The notes under the pieces are model-generated. The model did no database searches. It saw nothing but the letters and a program-made list of their open reading frames with translations, and was not told the origin of the DNA. Below are positions 32,966-43,054 of a DNA stretch of 64,000 bases, piece after piece (within the stretch, counting starts at the first letter, position 1; each line of letters opens with the position of its first letter). The stretch is taken from assembly GCF_040183065.1 (NCBI RefSeq), contig NW_027185502.1, positions 1,973,501 through 2,037,500 of the forward strand, in the 5' to 3' direction. The stretch is from Periplaneta americana (Eukaryota; Arthropoda; Insecta; Blattodea; Blattidae). The translations under genes and the position numbers were made by a program.

Positions 32966-34362
32966 CACTGGGTAACAACGAAAATGTTTCTCTCGATATT
33001 TTAATTGTTTCTGGTTCAGTTTTTTGCGCTGATTTCAAATCTATAATTACGTTTTCTGAAATGATAACTGTTCCAGAAATACAACGGTATTCTTAATTAT
33101 GTTTGTTCTACGTTAAAGCATGACTTCCAAAGGTGATTGCAGGAATTCAGCGGATTCTTTCTGTTACGTTTGTGGATATTACATCAGTACAAGGCAGAAG
33201 AAGCATAGCATCAGACCTGGCACCAAATATTATACAGCTTACTTTGAAGTACCAATACGAGGCCAAGACAATTCATGGGCACCACATGTGTGCTGTGATT
33301 CCTGGAAGGATGACTACGAGGATTTCGGAAATGTATGCCTTTCGCTGTTTCCAGAATTTGGAGGGAACCAACCAACCATATGATGGTGATAGGTTTTTTT
33401 ACTGGGACTCCAAGGTGGATTCACTAAGTATCCATGCTTCCTCTGTTTATGGGACAACCGAGCAACAATGAAACACTATATCCAATGAGAGTGGCCTTTA
33501 CATAACAAACTTGTTCCAGGACAACTGAATGTCCTACATGAATCTCTTATTGTGAGGGAAACGATTTTGCTACATCCTTTCCACATTAAATTAGGAATGG
33601 GGAAGGTCTGGACTAGTAGCCATATGCTTTGCGATATATTCGCTCCATTTTTCCACATTTAACTGATGCAAAAGTAATTGCTGGAGTGTTTCCTGGATCT
33701 CACATTAGACTGATGCTGGAGGCCATAGAGTTGGAACAAAAATGACTCCACTCAATCAAGTACCTGGCAAGCATTTCGTGATGTGCACGGCTTCCTAGGC
33801 AATAAGAAGAGTGCAAATTACCGAGAGCAGACTGAGAACTTGCTACATACATATCATAACTTAGGTGCAGAATGTCAACAAAGCTGCATTACCTGCACTC
33901 CCATTTGGACTTCTTTATGCAGAATCTAGGCGATGTGTCTGAAGAACATGGAAGACGATTCCACCAAGACATGCAAAGTATGGAATTGCGATATCAAGGA
34001 AAACGGGATACAGCCATGATGGGAGACTACGTGTGGGGTTTGGTAGGGATAGTAATCAGCAACACAAAAGGAAAGCACGATCACATCTGCATTTCTAATA
34101 TACTTAATTCAAGACTGTTATTGTATAAATATGTATTGTCCATCGTAAAGATTGTACTATATAGTCATTATTCTTTCTGATAAGCCTAATAAATATGCAT
34201 ATTACTTAAACATATACAGTTAATTTCCCAAAGAACTATTGACGCTACAATGAAAATACTGATATTTCCGAACTCACCGTATGTGATTTATCGATATGAA
34301 ACCAAAAAAAAAAAAAAAAAAACAGGAGAAACAAAAATTTGCTCAAAATTTGTTACCCAGTG
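32966..34362. mobile_element. CMC (CACTA-type) DNA transposon, 1397 bp, TTA target duplication
   Basis: The left end is cactgggtaacaacgaaaat, and the right end read inward is cactgggtaacaaattttga. Both are flanked by TTA (32963-32965 and 34363-34365). Paralogous introns at 8446-8475 and 54730-54745 show the empty site (gaatgatta). Ends beginning CACTG with a 3-bp duplication fit the CACTA/Mirage/Chapaev (CMC) superfamily. The interior carries a broken gene of the YLHSHLD family. The superfamily call rests on the ends, not on a recognised DDE domain. Confidence 0.75.
33120..34120 (+). pseudogene. YLHSHLD-family gene inside the CMC-type element, broken
   Basis: In order: SFCYVCGYYISTRQ (Cys pair), YYTAYFEVPIRGQDNSWAPHVCCDSW (a Cys-rich domain), AFRCFQNLEGTNQP, then KLVPGQLNVLHESLIVRETILLHPFHIKLGMGK. 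The C-terminal block follows: LHYLHSHLDFFMQNLGDVSEEHGRRFHQDMQSMELRYQGKRDTAMMGDYVW (about 33880-34035). From memory this is the layout of a family present in many copies in arthropod genomes and annotated there as uncharacterised. At least five stops or shifts break it. Its position between inverted CACTG ends suggests that the family is the cargo or transposase gene of this transposon. No catalytic triad was identified. Confidence 0.72.
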
Positions 34363-34602
34363 TTATGAATTAAGGAAAGTTGATGGAAAGGAGACAATGA
34401 CTCGCTGTAATCATTGTAAAGATGGAACAAAATGGAATTCTTGAGGTAATCTACAAAGTCCGAAACTGGAATCAATATTCTTGTTCTATAATTAAATCGA
34501 TTAAAAAAATCCGCGAACACTTTTCCAATGGAGATTATGTTAAGGGAAAGCCTGAATGCAACATATTATACCATTAACTATGTTCACTCATCAGTTACTT
34601 AC

Positions 34603-34647
34603 CTCTTCCAGTAGAATATGCTCCCAAATTCCGTTGACGAATTTGAC
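34603..34647 (-). CDS. Micro-exon 2 of a dispersed micro-exon gene (45 nt)
   Basis: On the minus strand gattattttctttttatag precedes it and GTAAGTAACT follows. In phase 0 it reads VKFVNGIWEHILLEE; all three phases are open here, so the phase is taken from exon 3. Its flanks align with the other cassettes, but the exon matches exon 1 at only 13 of 45 bases, about the level expected by chance. An (AAAC)n microsatellite lies 60 bp upstream in the intron. The product is unknown, and transcription is inferred from splice signals only. Confidence 0.62.
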
Positions 34648-34708
34648 CTATAAAAAGAAAATAATCGTCAGAACACATGTCATAAAACACTTGCAGATCT
34701 CTACAAAA

Positions 34709-34752
34709 TAAACAAACAAACAAACAAACAAACAAACAAACAAACAAACAAG
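34709..34752. repeat. (AAAC)n microsatellite
   Basis: About eleven AAAC units within the intron-like sequence upstream of micro-exon 2. Confidence 0.95.
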
Positions 34753-34879
34753 TAAATAATAAACGAGCAGGGAGCAAGCAAATAAAAAAATATTCATACA
34801 GGCTACACAGCGGACACAATGTCTGGATCCATTTTTGAGTAAACGTTGGAATTTCTTTATTATTTCAGACTGAACTGCT

Positions 34880-36420
34880 AGTACGTCGAGTAGGGGAAAG
34901 TCCCCTAGACACGGACAGCTCCCAGTAGCGGACAAACATAATTCTTGCTATGCCAAGTGGATAATAGTGTGCCGATTAATTTTCGGCACCCTGTGTTCTC
35001 CGTATTCATTTTCCTTTCGGTTGATCTATCGTACCCGGTTTCCGATAGGTTCTCCTTCGTATACTCCATTTCCTCTCTAATTTCTTGTATGGATATGGAA
35101 AGCGAGATTATTGGCTGAGTTATGGTTGATTCTTATTGGTTATTTTTCTGTTTTCTTATTGGTGTTCTTTTCAAAAATTTTCCGTTACTTGGTTGGCGGC
35201 TTCTGTTGACCACGCGGTGGGAAGATTTGGAGTTCGGAGTAGGCAGTCACGGGGAGAGGCTCGGGTTGGGTGCGAGGACATCGGAGAGAGAGGCGCAGTC
35301 TGGGGAGTGACGTAGGAGATGGACGTCGGTCAAGCGTCTGGGTTACACTGCGGGTTGTCAGCGCAGTTATAGCCGGGTTTGTGCCTATGTTGGATATTTG
35401 TCGTCAGCAGTTAATGTTAATATTAGTCTCTAGCTGTGAGTCCTTGGAGAGCTAGTGCCTGTGTTGGACACTGAAGGATTTGGTGGTTCGTGAGCAAGAC
35501 GGCGGGCGACCTATTCATTTCGGGACTTGGTGTCTGTGTTCGATATGGCTGTAAATTATGCCGATTCATCGCCCATGTCACATATTCATATAGTTTCTTT
35601 GGAAAAGTTCCCGATGAGCAGGTTATAATGGGACTTCGCTTAACTCTCCGCAGACCGAGTGCATGGTCGAGTACAGAGAATCTGCCGGCAAGGACAGGCA
35701 AGATGCAAGCATTGTGTCGGAGGAATGTTTATGTCGCTCAGTGATCACATGAACTAGTGGACGACGAGTGATTGTGGACTGACTGAATGTGCTTTATGGA
35801 AAAGCTGGTGTTTAGTTACTTTTCCATTCCCCACGACTACAGGGTGACTGCGGCATGTGGAAACGTGGCACTTGGGATTTGTTATATCTCGGTGTGCTCA
35901 CATCACTTTTTCAGTTATTTTCTAGAGATCGCGGGACAAATGAACTTCCCCATGACTTGCTGGTCAGGCTGGGATCAGTGGAGATAGCCGTTCAGTGAGT
36001 AACGCCTCAGCCAACTATCGGCGATCACCGAGGATCAGCACTGCAGTGCGAGAGCGTCCTGTGGATGGCGGCGATCGTTTATGGATGAGTCGGCCGTGGG
36101 GTCACCAAGCTATTCAGAGCGGGTTGAGATGCTGCAAATTAGTTTTCTGTCTGCGCATACTGATTAGCAGCATCTCGATGCTGCCTAGCAGAGACCGGCA
36201 AATCACACAAGACTCACGCCCGTACCCGGTTGCCGTCAGGCTTGGGTTCCGGTGACGCTACAAAGCAAGTTAACTTTTAGCCTGAAGCCATTGAGCCCGG
36301 GTTTTATAGGTTCAGTCCAGGCGGGACCCAAGAAAGCCTGCCTGTTTGCTCGTATTATAAGGCAGAGTGACTTGCATTCACGGAAGACAGTCTGCGCTGG
36401 TTAAGATGAAACAGTACTAG
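34880..36420. other. GC-rich non-coding region of unknown nature
   Basis: This 1.5-kb stretch is clearly richer in G+C and CpG than its surroundings, yet it has no open frame above about 90 codons and no recognised motif. Phrases such as ttgggttccggtgacgctac (36240-36259) and cagtccaggcgggacccaag recall LTR or leader sequences, but no second copy, primer-binding site or TG...CA boundary was found. Candidates are a solo LTR, a long untranslated exon or the left part of the unit that contains the 54-bp minisatellite. Confidence 0.35.
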
Positions 36421-36634
36421 TTTGAAACCTAAGTTCGTTGGCTATTTAGTCACTTCAAAAAATCTTTATCTTATGGTCCAACACGGCAGATATTTCTTGA
36501 TTAAAGAAACACAGTTTTACGATTTATTGCGCTACAGAATTCATAAAGTTATAAGACAATATTATACATTTCATATTCCTGCAAAGTGCATCTGACTCAA
36601 CAAAATAGTAACATTTCGTAACTTGTGACTAGTT
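36421..36634. other. No gene recognised
   Basis: AT-rich spacer leading into the purine microsatellite. Confidence 0.4.
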
Positions 36635-36912
36635 GAGGAGAGGAGAGGAGAGGAGAGGAGAGGAGAGGAGAGGAGAGAAGAGAAGAGAAGAGAAGAGAAG
36701 AGAAGAGAAGAGAAGAGAAGAGAAGAGAAGAGAAGAGAAGAGAAGAGAAGAGAAGAGGGGACGGGAGGGGATGTGAGAGGACGGGAGGGGAGGGGAGAAG
36801 AGAAGAGGAGAGGAGAGAAGAGAAGAGAAGAGGGGAGAGGAGAGGAGAGGAGAGGAGAGGAGAGGAGAGGAGAGGAGAGGAGAGGAGAGGAGAGGAGAGG
36901 AGAGGAGAGGAG
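36635..36912. repeat. (GGAGA)n / (AGAAG)n purine microsatellite
   Basis: About 278 bp of pentanucleotide units: pure GGAGA at both ends and AGAAG in the middle. One strand is all purine, so it could adopt triplex or other non-B structure. Open frames rich in Ser-Pro-Leu-Leu or Gly-Glu-Arg on either strand are artefacts. Confidence 0.97.
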
Positions 36913-37281
36913 GAAATATGTTGAAAAGATATTGGTAACAATTATTGTGAATATCAACAACTATTATAGAAAAAATATTTCATTTTAACTTTCTCCTATC
37001 AACAATTAAAAGCTTTATGAATACCTGTAAACTGTATAAAAGTTTTTCGTTCTTCAGAATATTGATTTGCTATTTAAATTGTGAGGGACAGATTTGTTCT
37101 CATTTATGAAGCTGAAAGTTTGAATGGTTTGCATTAAATTTATATTACTACGATGAAAAGGAAAGTGCAAGTAATTTATAATAACTGTTGGTATTTAATG
37201 AATATTATGTTGACGAGAAATAGATTGCTTTGTCTTTATTAACGGTACGTTTCAGAAGACAACAAATTAAGTTTTCAGTAG
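36913..37281. other. No gene recognised
   Basis: AT-rich spacer. Near its right end, three possible splice acceptors in the plus sense (gttttcag at 37271-37278, tctatag at 37288-37294, cttcttgtcag at 37296-37306) precede the long repeat frame. Confidence 0.4.
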
Positions 37282-40200
37282 TTTATATCTATAGGCTTCT
37301 TGTCAGGTTTGAATGACTTGGTTCATATTTATCATGCATCTGAAAGCAGCAGTCTGGCGCAGGTCGGAGGAACCCAACAGGCCTTTCGGGTCACTCTTAG
37401 GACTGTTTGGGAGTCACGTGCAACCACACTGCCTGCCTGCTTGAGAGGGAAGGTTGCAGGCGGGCGAACGATACGAAGCGTAAGCCCGCTCAAGGACGTG
37501 AACAGTTACGGGCAAGCCTCATCGAGTTCGCCGGCTCTGCTGCCTGTACGTGTCGGTGCATCGCCGGCGGTATGCTATGATGAGCGGGCTCTGCTGCCTG
37601 TATGTGTCGGTGCATCGCCGGCGGTATGTTATGATGAGCGGGCTCTACTGCCTGTATGTGTCGGGGCATCGCCGGCGGTATGTTATGATGAGCGGGCTCT
37701 ACTGCCTGTATGTGTCGGGGCATCGCCGGCGGTATGTTATGATGAGCGGGCTCTACTGCCTGTATGTGTCGGGGCATCGCCGGCGGTATGTTATGATGAG
37801 CGGGCTCTACTGCCTGTATGTGTCGGTGCATCGCCGGCGGTATGTTATGATGAGCGGGCTCTACTGCCTGTATGTGTCGGTGCATCGCCGGCGGTATGCT
37901 ATGATGAGCGGGCTCTGCTGCCTGTATGTGTCGGTGCATCGCCGGCGGTATGTTATGATGAGCGGGCTCTACTGCCTGTATGTGTCGGGGCATCGCCGGC
38001 GGTATGTTATGATGAGCGGGCTCTACTGCCTGTATGTGTCGGAGCATCGCCGGCGGTATGTTATGATGAGCGGGCTCTACTGCCTGTATGTGTCGGTGCA
38101 TCGCCGGCGGTATGTTATGATGAGCGGGCTCTACTGCCTGTATGTGTCGGGGCATCGCCGGCGGTATGTTATGATGAGCGGGCTCTACTGCCTGTATGTG
38201 TCGGTGCATCGCCGGCGGTATGTTATGATGAGCGGGCTCTACTGCCTGTATGTGTCGGTGCATCGCCGGCGGTATGCTATGATGAGCGGGCTCTGCTGCC
38301 TGTATGTGTCGGTGCATCGCCGGCGGTATGTTATGATGAGCGGGCTCTACTGCCTGTATGTGTCGGGGCATCGCCGGCGGTATGTTATGATGAGCGGGCT
38401 CTACTGCCTGTATGTGTCGGAGCATCGCCGGCGGTATGCTATGATGAGCGGGCTCTACTGCCTGTATGTGTCGGTGCATCGCCGGCGGTATGCTATGATG
38501 AGCGGGCTCTACTGTCTGTATGTGTCGGTGCATCGCCGGCGGTATGCTATGATGAGCGGGCTCTACTGCCTGTATGTGTCGGTGCATCGCCGGCGGTATG
38601 CTATGATGAGCGGGCTCTACTGCCTGTATGTGTCGGTGCATCGCCGGCGGTATGTTATGATGAGCGGGCTCTACTGCCTGTACGTGTCGGTGCATCGCCG
38701 GCGGTATGCTATGATGAGCGGGCTCTACTGCCTGTATGTGTCGGTGCATCGCCGGCGGTATGTTATGATGAGCGGGCTCTACTGCCTGTATGTGTCGGTG
38801 CATCGCCGGCGGTATGCTATGATGAGCGGGCTCTACTGCCTGTATGTGTCGGTGCATCGCCGGCGGTATGCTATGATGAGCGGGCTCTACTGCCTGTATG
38901 TGTCGGTGCATCGCCGGCGGTATGCTATGATGAGCGGGCTCTACTGCCTGTATGTGTCGGTGCATCGCCGGCGGTATGCTATGATGAGCGGGCTCTACTG
39001 CCTGTATGTGTCGGGGCATCGCCGGCGGTATGCTATGATGAGCGGGCTCTACTGCCTGTATGTGTCGGGGCATCGCCGGCGGTATGCTATGATGAGCGGG
39101 CTCTACTGCCTGAATGTGTCGGTGCATCGCCGGCGGTATGCTATGATGAGCGGGCTCTACTGCCTGTATGTGTCGGTGCATCGCCGGCGGTATGCTATGA
39201 TGAGCGGGCTCTACTGCCTGTATGTGTCGGGGCATCGCCGGCGGTATGCTATGATGAGCGGGCTCTACTGCCTGTATGTGTCGGGGCATCGCCGGCGGTA
39301 TGCTATGATGAGCGGGCTCTACTGCCTGTATGTGTCGGGGCATCGCCGGCGGTATGCTATGATGAGCGGGCTCTACTGCCTGTATGTGTCGGTGCATCGC
39401 CGGCGGTATGCTATGATGAGCGGGCTCTACTGCCTGTATGTGTCGGTGCATCGCCGGCGGTATGCTATGATGAGCGGGCTCTACTGCCTGTATGTGTCGG
39501 TGCATCGCCGGCGGTATGTTATGATGAGCGGGCTCTACTGCCTGTACGTGTCGGTGCATCGCCGGCGGTATGCTATGATGAGCGGGCTCTACTGCCTGTA
39601 TGTGTCGGTGCATCGCCGGCGGTATGTTATGATGAGCGGGCTCTACTGCCTGTATGTGTCGGTGCATCGCCGGCGGTATGCTATGATGAGCGGGCTCTAC
39701 TGCCTGTATGTGTCGGTGCATCGCCGGCGGTATGCTATGATGAGCGGGCTCTACTGCCTGTATGTGTCGGTGCATCGCCGGCGGTATGCTATGATGAGCG
39801 GGCTCTACTGCCTGTACGTGTCGGTGCATCGCCGGCGGTATGCTATGATGAGCGGGCTCTACTGCCTGTATGTGTCGGTGCATCGCCGGCGGTATGTTAT
39901 GATGAGCGGGCTCTACTGCCTGTATGTGTCGGGGCATCGCCGGCGGTATGCTATGATGAGCGGGCTCTACTGCCTGTATGTGTCGGGGCATCGCCGGCGG
40001 TATGTTATGATGAGCGGGCTCTACTGCCTGTACGTGTCGGTGCATCGCCGGCGGTATGCTATGATGAGCGGGCTCTACTGCCTGTATGTGTCGGTGCATC
40101 GCCGGCGGTATGTTATGATGAGCGGGCTCTACTGCCTGTATGTGTCGGTGCATCGCCGGCGGTATGTTATGATGAGCGGGCTCTACTGCCTGTACGTGTC

Positions 40201-41541
40201 GGTGCATCGCCGGCGGTATGCTATGATGAGCGGGCTCTACTGCCTGTATGTGTCGGTGCATCGCCGGCGGTATGTTATGATGAGCGGGCTCTACTGCCTG
40301 TATGTGTCGGTGCATCGCCGGCGGTATGCTATGATGAGCGGGCTCTACTGCCTGTATGTGTCGGTGCATCGCCGGCGGTATGCTATGATGAGCGGGCTCT
40401 ACTGCCTGTATGTGTCGGTGCATCGCCGGCGGTATGCTATGATGAGCGGGCTCTACTGCCTGTATGTGTCGGTGCATCGCCGGCGGTATGCTATGATGAG
40501 CGGGCTCTACTGCCTGTATGTGTCGGTGCATCGCCGGCGGTATGTTATGATGAGCGGGCTCTACTGCCTGTACGTGTCGGTGCATCGCCGGCGGTATGTT
40601 ATGATGAGCGGGCTCTACTGCCTGTACGTGTCGGTGCATCGCCGGCGGTATGCTATGATGAGCGGGCTCTACTGCCTGTATGTGTCGGTGCATCGCCGGC
40701 GGTATGTTATGATGAGCGGGCTCTACTGCCTGTACGTGTCGGTGCATCGCCGGCGGTATGCTATGATGAGCGGGCTCTACTGCCTGTATGTGTCGGTGCA
40801 TCGCCGGCGGTATGCTATGATGAGCGGGCTCTACTGCCTGAATGTGTCGGTGCATCGCCGGCGGTATGCTATGATGAGCGGGCTCTACTGCCTGTATGTG
40901 TCGGTGCATCGCCGGCGGTATGCTATGATGAGCGGGCTCTACTGCCTGTATGTGTCGGTGCATCGCCGGCGGTATGTTATGATGAGCGGGCTCTACTGCC
41001 TGTATGTGTCGGTGCATCGCCGGCGGTATGCTATGATGAGCGGGCTCTACTGCCTGTATGTGTCGGTGCATCGCCGGCGGTATGCTATGATGAGCGGGCT
41101 CTACTGCCTGTATGTGTCGGTGCATCGCCGGCGGTATGCTATGATGAGCGGGCTCTACTGCCTGTATGTGTCGGTGCATCGCCGGCGGTATGCTATGATG
41201 AGCGGGCTCTACTGCCTGTATGTGTCGGTGCATCGCCGGCGGTATGCTATGATGAGCGGGCTCTACTGCCTGTACGTGTCGGTGCATCGCCGGCGGTATG
41301 TTATGATGAGCGGGCTCTACTGCCTGTACGTGTCGGTGCATCGCCGGCGGTATGCTATGATGAGCGGGCTCTACTGCCTGTATGTGTCGGTGCATCGCCG
41401 GCGGTATGCTATGATGAGCGGGCTCTACTGCCTGTACGTGTCGGTGCATCGCCGGCGGTATGCTATGATGAGCGGGCTCTACTGCCTGTATGTGTCGGTG
41501 CATCGCCGGCGGTATGCTATGATGAGCGGGCGGCGACCTAG
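37282..41541 (+). CDS. Candidate coding exon across the 54-bp minisatellite (no ATG in frame)
   Basis: After a stop at 37279-37281 this frame is open for 4.26 kb to TAG at 41539-41541. It has about 80 non-repeated residues (LNDLVHIYHASESSSLAQVG...), then 74 copies of an 18-residue unit (ALLPVCVGASPAVCYDER) and a final AAT. The frame contains no ATG, so translation would need an upstream spliced exon; acceptor-like sites lie at 37278-37306. Three of the four frequently variable bases are synonymous only in this frame: Cys tgc/tgt, Gly ggt/ggg/gga and Leu cta/ctg. The fourth changes Cys to Arg. Rare units have Glu or Ser substitutions. The frame also stays open because 54 is divisible by 3 and the unit lacks stops, so coding is not proven. 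Confidence 0.3.
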   Translation, partial: FISIGFLSGLNDLVHIYHASESSSLAQVGGTQQAFRVTLRTVWESRATTLPACLRGKVAGGRTIRSVSPLKDVNSYGQASSSSPALLPVRVGASPAVCYDERALLPVCVGASPAVCYDERALLPVCVGASPAVCYDERALLPVCVGASPAVCYDERALLPVCVGASPAVCYDERALLPVCVGASPAVCYDERALLPVCVGASPAVCYDERALLPVCVGASPAVCYDERALLPVCVGASPAVCYDERALLPVCVGASPAVCYDERALLPVCVGASPAVCYDERALLPVCVGASPAVCYDERALLPVCVGASPAVCYDERALLPVCVGASPAVCYDERALLPVCVGASPAVCYDERALLPVCVGASPAVCYDERALLPVCVGASPAVCYDERALLPVCVGASPAVCYDERALLSVCVGASPAVCYDERALLPVCVGASPAVCYDERALLPVCVGASPAVCYDERALLPVRVGASPAVCYDERALLPVCVGASPAVCYDERALLPVCVGASPAVCYDERALLPVCVGASPAVCYDERALLPVCVGASPAVCYDERALLPVCVGASPAVCYDERALLPVCVGASPAVCYDERALLPVCVGASPAVCYDERALLPECVGASPAVCYDERALLPVCVGASPAVCYDERALLPVCVGASPAVCYDERALLPVCVGASPAVCYDERALLPVCVGASPAVCYDERALLPVCVGASPAVCYDERALLPVCVGASPAVCYDERALLPVCVGASPAVCYDERALLPVRVGASPAVCYDERALLPVCVGASPAVCYDERALLPVCVGASPAVCYDERALLPVCVGASPAVCYDERALLPVCVGASPAVCYDERALLPVRVGASPAVCYDERALLPVCVGASPAVCYDERALLPVCVGASPAVCYDERALLPVCVGASPAVCYDERALLPVRVGASPAVCYDERALLPVCVGASPAVCYDERALLPVCVGASPAVCYDERALLPVRVGASPAVCYDERALLPVCVGASPAVCYDERALLPVCVGASPAVCYDERALLPVCVGASPAVCYDERALLPVCVGASPAVCYDERALLPVCVGASPAVCYDERALLPVCVGASPAVCYDERALLPVRVGASPAVCYDERALLPVRVGASPAVCYDERALLPVCVGASPAVCYDERALLPVRVGASPAVCYDERALLPVCVGASPAVCYDERALLPECVGASPAVCYDERALLPVCVGASPAVCYDERALLPVCVGASPAVCYDERALLPVCVGASPAVCYDERALLPVCVGASPAVCYDERALLPVCVGASPAVCYDERALLPVCVGASPAVCYDERALLPVCVGASPAVCYDERALLPVRVGASPAVCYDERALLPVRVGASPAVCYDERALLPVCVGASPAVCYDERALLPVRVGASPAVCYDERALLPVCVGASPAVCYDERAAT
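37534..41529. repeat. 54-bp minisatellite, exactly 74 units, no indels
   Basis: The array is 3,996 bp, or 74 x 54. The unit begins gctctactgcctgtatgtgt and ends ggtatgctatgatgagcgg, with the 8-bp palindrome cgccggcg inside. Units differ at four common positions and a few rare ones, and no unit has an insertion or deletion. It is GC-rich in an AT-rich genome. Its homogeneity points to recent expansion or ongoing conversion. Confidence 0.98.
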
Positions 41542-43050
41542 TTGCCACAAGATATGCGTGGTTTTTCCCCCGAGAGCTCTCTGCCTGTTCTACGCTTTTG
41601 AGTGTTGTCGTTTTATGGGTTATGAATGATTGCTATTATATTCTTGCTTGTGTGGGTTGTAGGGGGTTGTGGATGGGTTGAGTGATATTCTGTCTGGGTA
41701 CACAATTATGAGTATGACAGATTTTCATTGCATTCTTGTTGGAGTACTTTGTCTGGTTGTGCGTGATTTGGGGGTGTTCTGTCTGCGCACAGAATTTATA
41801 TTATTTATATTTATGTACTAGATTTAGTCATATCTTTAAAAATTGTTATTAAAGCGGCCGTTGATATTTAACCATATTGGTTTATTAACTTACCCACCGT
41901 CCAACAAGTTTCGTAGTTACGCAAGATCTTTGACGGACACGGACCCGGTGCCCCTCCCTAAAAGGGGCCCCAAAAAGTTCACACGCCACAACAGACGGCA
42001 ACTATTTATCGTTAAAAAGTAATTGTTGGTTCACTGGATTCGACAGGTTGAGACATCCTCTACAGTAGATCACGTGGATTTTAGTGTGAGGTTATGTTTT
42101 CCATCTGCTATGTATTATTTTCTACACTTTATGCTGTCTCGTGAGCGACCGTAGCGTTTGTGATATGTAGTTACTGGATTGTATATTAAAAGGGTTTATG
42201 TACTATATGGCTTTGACTTGCGAGTGACTATGATTGGAAGCGGGAAATTTCAGGTCAGCGTGCTAGTCATTCTGTATCGGACAGTATCTGTTCTCCCAGT
42301 ACCGAACAAGAAAATATCATCAAGGATAAGATTTCACAACCTATTTCTTATTTCAAGACCTTTATTCTGACGTGGAAAATAATAAGAGAGGCAGATGTGA
42401 AGAGAATAATATGAAATGTGCATTGCGGAAAGTTACGGAACAGGGATCACTATCAGAGAGACAGCTGCGCATGTCCCGTTCCTGAGGAGACATAGTTAAG
42501 GAACTAAAATCAGGGAATTCAATTACTACAGTGCAAATCTGGTAAAGAAAATGGAATCGTAAAAATAACTATCGACTTTAACGTATAGAATGCATAATCT
42601 CTTTGAAAGCAATGATAAATACTGGGTACAGTGGATTGTATGTGGAGATTGGGCGCATTTGGACTGTACTGATTCAGATAACATAGATTGTTTTGTATGT
42701 TCATTGTGAGTAAACCCAATAATTGTCCCACACAATCATTCTCTTCAAGTAGTATGGCAAAGGATTGTTGTGGCATCAGAAATGTCCACTTTCGATTGAA
42801 AACACTTTCATCCTAATGATTCTTTCTTTTTAATTGCTTGTATTTGTTTTAAATTGTGTAACAAATAGTGTTTACTGCATGTCCGACACTGGGATTCATT
42901 ATTTTTTTGCAGTGCTCTAATATCAAGGTTGTTTAACTTTAATTTGTTCATGTAATTTGTCTTAACTGTAGGCCATTAAATTCATGGAGATTGTGACAGG
43001 GAGAGTCAACTGATCATATTTGCAGTACTATTATTGGAATTAGTCACTTA
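41542..43050. other. No gene recognised
   Basis: The stretch includes a GC-rich phrase at 41885-41985 (cacggacccggtgcccctcc, then an aggggcccc stretch) of unknown origin. The remainder is AT-rich. The open frames at 42179-42370 and 42519-42776 are short and show no motif. Confidence 0.4.
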
Positions 43051-43054
43051 AATT

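Larger units (their letters stand above)
32780..34690 (-). repeat. Micro-exon cassette 2 (intron segment, split by a transposon)
   Basis: Positions 32846-32970 align with 54618-54745 (agccctagagaaatttta, aataccgctgtcac, cctatgaatgatta), and 34363-34690 continues the alignment (tatgaattaaggaaagttg matches 8450-8475; gtccgaaactgg; gttacttac). The 1.4-kb CMC-type element at 32966-34362 separates the two halves. This cassette carries the uninterrupted gccctagagaaat site that the hAT element hit in cassette 1. Confidence 0.72.

Noticed and set aside
34880-36420. Solo LTR or endogenous retroviral sequence
   Set aside because: No TG...CA borders, target duplication, primer-binding site, second copy or gag/pol/env motif was found.
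36571-36988. Ser/Leu/Pro-rich and Gly/Glu/Arg-rich open frames
   Set aside because: Pure artefacts of the (GGAGA)n microsatellite.
37534-41529. CRISPR-like array
   Set aside because: Units are head-to-tail with no unique spacers, in an insect genome. It is a minisatellite.
37490-41548. Minus-strand 1352-codon frame (PAHHSIPPAMHRHIQAVE repeats)
   Set aside because: It exists because the 54-bp unit has no stop in this frame. Most common variable bases change the residue, and it has no independent support.
37550-41629. Second plus frame of 1359 codons (MSVHRRRYAMMSGLYCLYV repeats)
   Set aside because: Same reason; three of the four common variants are non-synonymous. It does contain ATG codons, so it cannot be excluded outright, but nothing favours it.
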